From JAKAVK01 sp964419095 (lineage in GTDB: Archaea; Micrarchaeota; Micrarchaeia; Micrarchaeales; CABMGC01), in assembly GCA_964419095.1 (NCBI GenBank), contig CAYQOG010000012.1, positions 1 to 24,510 of the forward strand: a stretch of DNA of 24,510 nucleotides, in the 5' to 3' direction. Numbering within the stretch: the stretch's first letter is position 1; each line of letters starts with the position of its first letter. The position numbers were made by a program, and so were the translations under genes. The notes below the pieces were generated by a model. That model had not been told where the DNA came from, did not search any database, and saw only the letters and a program-made list of their open reading frames with translations. Shown here piece by piece: positions 21,096 to 24,510 of this stretch.

Positions 21096-22796
21096 ATGTA
21101 CATACTTGGATTATGGGACGGGCACGATTCGGGAGCAGCACTGCTTGACGATGACAACATACTCTTCGCGTCTAACGAGGAGAGATATACAAAGAGGAAA
21201 CTTGAGATCAATTTCCCCTATCATTCGATACATGCCGCATTGAAGCATGAAGGACTCAAGCCCTCTGACATAGAGGTAGTCGCTTTCCCAACCACCGAAT
21301 TCACCAAGACCCTCTCAAGGATTTTCCCCTGGCAGAAGGAGTCATACTACCAATTCAGGAGGAGAAAGATACCAAAGCCAACATTCGAGGACATGATGCA
21401 TGATACTAAATATACTATGACTACGATCGGGCCGCTGCCACTTTGCGGAGTGATAAGCAGGGGAATCGTCTCCAACACTTTGAAATCGATGGGCTTCCGC
21501 GACTTTGAATTGCATTCGATTGACCACCACACCGCACATGCCGCCACGGCTGCGTTTACATCCGGCATGAACAAGTCGCTTGTCGTCACCCTCGACGGAG
21601 TTGGCGACGGGCTGAGCGGATCGATAAGCACATTCTCAAAAGGAGAGCTCCGCCGCGAGGAGGCGATAAGCGTGGGGAATTCGATAGGGATATTCTTCGA
21701 GCAGGTCACCAACATAGCGGGAATGCGGGAGCTTGAGGACGAGGGAAAGGTGATGGCCATGGCAGATTATTCATTCCCATTCAAGTTCTCCGACAACAAG
21801 CTCAAGGACTTCTTCAAGGTGGACGGCACGGAGATCATTGCAAAATATGGACCGACCACCCAATACCGCATGCTGAAAAGGCTCGCATGGGCGATGCCAC
21901 GCGAGCAATTCGCATACATGGCCCAGCAGCTGCTGGAGAACACCCTTACAAGCTTCTTCAGGAACGCCATAGGCGATTACGGCATAAGCTCAGTCGCAAT
22001 GGCAGGGGGAATCATGTCGAACGTAAAGGCGAACATGATGATAAGGAAGCTCAATGCGCTCAAGGAGTGGTACATCTTCCCGCACATGGGCGACGGGGGA
22101 ATAGCGCTGGGCTCTGCGATGTATGCGAACTACATGATCAACGGCACATCATCGTACAAATTCGAGAACGCCTACCTCGGCGATTCGTATGACGGCGATT
22201 ATATAAAGAATCTTCTCAAGGGAGAGAAAGGCCTCAAATACCAGGAGGTAACGGATACTGGGAAGCATGCAGCTGAGCTTCTGGAGAAAGAAGAGTACGT
22301 CTTCTGGTTCCAGGGCAGGATGGAATTCGGGCCTAGGGCCCTCGGCAACAGGAGCATAGTCGCAAGGGCCGATTCTGATAAGGTAAAGGACAGGCTGAAC
22401 ATTCAGGTGAAACAGAGGGAATGGTACCAGCCGTTCGCCCCATCGATGCTTCAGGAAGACGCAAAGAAGCTGCTCTACTTTGACAAGCAGGGAGGCAGCA
22501 GGTTCATGACAATGGCCTACGACGTGAAGGAAGGCGCAAGGGAGCAGATGGCATCCGTGATGCATATAGACATGACAGCAAGGCCGCAGACGGTTGGAAA
22601 CGAGAATCCCGAGTACAGGAAGCTGCTTGAAGCTGTGAAGAAGCATTCCGGTTACGGCGTGGCGCTCAATACCAGCTTCAACATCCATGGCCAGCCCATA
22701 GTCGCGAGCCCCGAGGATGCGCTATACACTATGAGAAAGACAAACACTAAGCGCATGTTCGTTGGAAATTACCTGATTGAGAACAAGGGTGTATGA
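21096..22796 (+). CDS. NodU/CmcH-family carbamoyltransferase
   Basis: A 566-aa enzyme with both domains of the family. The N-terminal ASKHA-like half has G-L-W-D-G-H-D-S-G-A-A-L, H-H-T-A-H-A-A-T-A and V-T-L-D-G-V-G-D-G, and M-A-G-G-I-M-S-N-V-K-A-N lies in the middle. The C-terminal half has the carbamoyl-transfer motif Q-G-R-M-E-F-G-P-R-A-L-G-N-R-S-I and L-N-T-S-F-N-I-H-G-Q-P-I-V. It moves a carbamoyl group from carbamoyl phosphate to a hydroxyl, via a carbamoyl-adenylate; typical acceptors are sugars or antibiotics. I start at ATG 21096, with AAGTGAT (including the GTPase stop TGA) upstream; TTG at 21093 is possible. The following glycosyltransferase suggests that the acceptor is a surface glycan. 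Confidence 0.93.
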   Translation: MYILGLWDGHDSGAALLDDDNILFASNEERYTKRKLEINFPYHSIHAALKHEGLKPSDIEVVAFPTTEFTKTLSRIFPWQKESYYQFRRRKIPKPTFEDMMHDTKYTMTTIGPLPLCGVISRGIVSNTLKSMGFRDFELHSIDHHTAHAATAAFTSGMNKSLVVTLDGVGDGLSGSISTFSKGELRREEAISVGNSIGIFFEQVTNIAGMRELEDEGKVMAMADYSFPFKFSDNKLKDFFKVDGTEIIAKYGPTTQYRMLKRLAWAMPREQFAYMAQQLLENTLTSFFRNAIGDYGISSVAMAGGIMSNVKANMMIRKLNALKEWYIFPHMGDGGIALGSAMYANYMINGTSSYKFENAYLGDSYDGDYIKNLLKGEKGLKYQEVTDTGKHAAELLEKEEYVFWFQGRMEFGPRALGNRSIVARADSDKVKDRLNIQVKQREWYQPFAPSMLQEDAKKLLYFDKQGGSRFMTMAYDVKEGAREQMASVMHIDMTARPQTVGNENPEYRKLLEAVKKHSGYGVALNTSFNIHGQPIVASPEDALYTMRKTNTKRMFVGNYLIENKGV

Positions 22797-24510
22797 TTGG
22801 TCCTGTTTGGATATGTAGTCACTGCAATAGTAGCCGCGTCGTTCCTTGCACTAATGGCCTCAATAATATTCGGGAGGAAGGAGATAGGCAGCGCAATAAA
22901 GCCCTACATAAGCAACAACTCCGTCAACGCATTGACGCTGATACTGGTCTTCTTCCTGCTTTTCTCCGTATTCTTCGTAAGCCCTGTGGAGCAGCTCTAT
23001 TTCGACGAGAACATCTACCAGGGCATAGCGCTCAACATACTCCACAACGGCAATGCGGTATGGTGCCAGTACGGCTCAGCGTATGTGCAGAGCTGCCCGT
23101 TCAGCGAGATATACCATGACCCTGTGGGATGGTCTGTCTTCATCGCAATGGCGTTTGCGCTTTTCGGAGTCAGCATAGGAACCGCATTTGCACTTCAGCT
23201 GCTTGTAGGGCTTCTCTCGATAGTCGGCGTCTTCCTGCTATCTACGGCTCTCTTCAAGAGGAATGACATCCCGATTGTCGCAGCCGCATTCATGGCACTG
23301 AATCCGCAGCTCTTCATATGGTCAAGGACGCAGGCCGTCATCGACCTGCCGTTCATGATGCTTACAATATTCACCTTTTTCTTTTTCGTCCTCTTCCTCA
23401 GGAAAAGAAGCCTATGGACCTTCTCCATGACCGTCTTCTCGCTTGCGCTTGTCGCATACACGAGGATAGAGGCATTCATACTGGTGCCCATTCTCATAAT
23501 CCTTTATTTCCTGAGCGGCGAGAAAAGGCTCACCGCCAATCTACACAACGGCATCGAACTATTCTACAAAAGAAAGGGATCGCTCAAGTTCTTCATCCTT
23601 GCAGTTCTTCTCCTGGTTCTGCTTGCCCCGCAGGCCCTCTACATAGTCTCCCAGGCCAAGACCGGCGATTACGGCCAGACTTCCGGGAGTTCTATATTCT
23701 CCCTATCAAGCCTGCAGACAAACCTCTTTCCAAACATGCAGTACTTCCTGGGCCAACTGAACCAGGTTCCGCTTTACCCCATAGCATTCCCCTTGGAGAT
23801 CACTCTTGCAGCAGGCCTTGGCGTCATGCTCCTTGCAGCGGTCTCAAGGGATAAGGAGCGCTTCATGATACTCTCATTGCTAGGGCTATGGTTCCTCGCC
23901 TATTTCACATTCTACGCCTTCTTCTATGCAGGCTCTGTGGAATTCGGCGTAGACGTGCGCTTCATGCTCGAGGTACTGCCTCCACTTGCGATACTTGCAG
24001 GGTTTGGAGTAGCCGAACTTTCAAAGGCGGCAAACAATATGACGAGAGCGGTTCCAAGGAGATGGCAATCCATAAAGAGCTATGCGATATACGCCACTTT
24101 CCTGGTGGTCTTTGCAGTCTACCCTTTCATCATGCTCCTGCCGTTGACTGCAATAAAACCCCAGAACATGCCGCAGCAGCACCTGCTCCTGAGCAACGTG
24201 GGCTTCATATACAAGAATTACCAGGATGTCCCTACGAGCTGCCTTGTATTCTCATTCACTCCTGACGTCTGGGTGGGCCTGAACAGGAGCTCAGCGCAGA
24301 TCGGCTTCCTCGGAAGCAACGATGCTAACTTCACGGCCTTCGCCTCGCACTACTCATGCTATGTCGTTGACATAAACTACTGGTGCCAAGTACCTCCTTA
24401 CCAGAACACCACATGCAGGAATGCGATAAACAACTACCATCTGTATCCTATAATCGCAAACAGCAGTGTCATAGGCAACGGTCCGGGAATATACCGCATC
24501 ATCAACTATA
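22797..24510 (+). CDS. GT-C membrane glycosyltransferase (PMT/ArnT-like), 3' end cut off
   Basis: An open frame of 571 codons running off the window. About eleven hydrophobic segments; the first extracytoplasmic loop carries the GT-C D-E motif in Y-F-D-E-N-I-Y-Q-G-I-A-L-N-I-L (D70/E71), followed by H-D-P-V-G-W-S-V-F, as in dolichol/undecaprenyl-phosphate-sugar transferases. A soluble extracytoplasmic C-terminal domain begins near residue 455. Such enzymes add lipid-linked sugars to proteins or lipids at the outer face. Start: TTG 22797 directly after the carbamoyltransferase TGA, in the same frame, with GGTG just upstream; the ATG at 22793 opens another frame. The pair likely works on one glycan. 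Confidence 0.88.
   Translation, partial: MVLFGYVVTAIVAASFLALMASIIFGRKEIGSAIKPYISNNSVNALTLILVFFLLFSVFFVSPVEQLYFDENIYQGIALNILHNGNAVWCQYGSAYVQSCPFSEIYHDPVGWSVFIAMAFALFGVSIGTAFALQLLVGLLSIVGVFLLSTALFKRNDIPIVAAAFMALNPQLFIWSRTQAVIDLPFMMLTIFTFFFFVLFLRKRSLWTFSMTVFSLALVAYTRIEAFILVPILIILYFLSGEKRLTANLHNGIELFYKRKGSLKFFILAVLLLVLLAPQALYIVSQAKTGDYGQTSGSSIFSLSSLQTNLFPNMQYFLGQLNQVPLYPIAFPLEITLAAGLGVMLLAAVSRDKERFMILSLLGLWFLAYFTFYAFFYAGSVEFGVDVRFMLEVLPPLAILAGFGVAELSKAANNMTRAVPRRWQSIKSYAIYATFLVVFAVYPFIMLLPLTAIKPQNMPQQHLLLSNVGFIYKNYQDVPTSCLVFSFTPDVWVGLNRSSAQIGFLGSNDANFTAFASHYSCYVVDINYWCQVPPYQNTTCRNAINNYHLYPIIANSSVIGNGPGIYRIINY

Noticed and set aside
22793..23119. ATG-started 108-codon frame after the carbamoyltransferase
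   Set aside because: Out of frame with the GT-C gene, which runs open to the window end with TM segments and the D-E motif.
1..24510. CRISPR array, rRNA, or intact insertion sequence
   Set aside because: No regularly spaced direct repeats, no rRNA-like segments and no transposase motifs were seen on either strand.

Overview
The window reads as a chromosome piece from an archaeon, most likely a DPANN lineage close to Micrarchaeota. Support comes from archaeal-type genes (SecF/SecD without bacterial partners, a short NMD3, an archaeal YchF/OLA1-type GTPase, a P1/L12-like stalk protein), from TATA-like boxes about 25 bases upstream of start codons (many leaderless starts), and from GGTGAT-type ribosome binding sites often only 3-4 bases from the start codon. 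The lineage is inferred from gene content only.

Layout. 1-1091 is visibly AT-rich and holds a minus-strand operon: a nucleotidyltransferase-fold protein, a 63-aa protein and a tiny zinc-binding protein that lacks a normal start codon. 1259-3294 (minus) holds a 4-TM protein, an EamA/DMT exporter and a 2-TM conserved protein. 3413-3604 is a bacterial-type cold-shock protein behind a long inverted repeat. 3683-7600 mixes three N-anchored, Asn/Ser/Thr-rich surface proteins, an ArsR regulator-SRPBCC operon with an obvious palindromic operator, a twice-frameshifted isochorismatase-like hydrolase and a 2-TM mini-protein. 7729-8214 encodes a protein built from two tandem P1/L12-like domains. A HAD phosphatase and a 330-aa orphan are divergent. 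Next come a ROK kinase lacking the sugar/zinc signature, a 445-aa orphan, and an operon of a 448-aa orphan with a VanX-like D-Ala-D-Ala dipeptidase. A related intergenic element lies upstream of each large orphan.

14881-19570 (minus) contains a large glycoprotein-like surface protein and the secF-secD-nmd3 operon. A tRNA-Leu(CAG) follows at 19679-19765. The plus-strand end is a tight operon of a YchF-type GTPase, a NodU/CmcH carbamoyltransferase and a GT-C membrane glycosyltransferase cut off by the window end.

Functional picture: Sec translocation plus several surface proteins with many N-x-S/T sequons sits beside enzymes of lipid-linked sugar and carbamoyl transfer, which suggests investment in a glycosylated envelope. 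The main candidates for something undescribed are the VanX/orphan module with its paired leader elements, the tandem P1-like protein, and the start-less zinc mini-protein.
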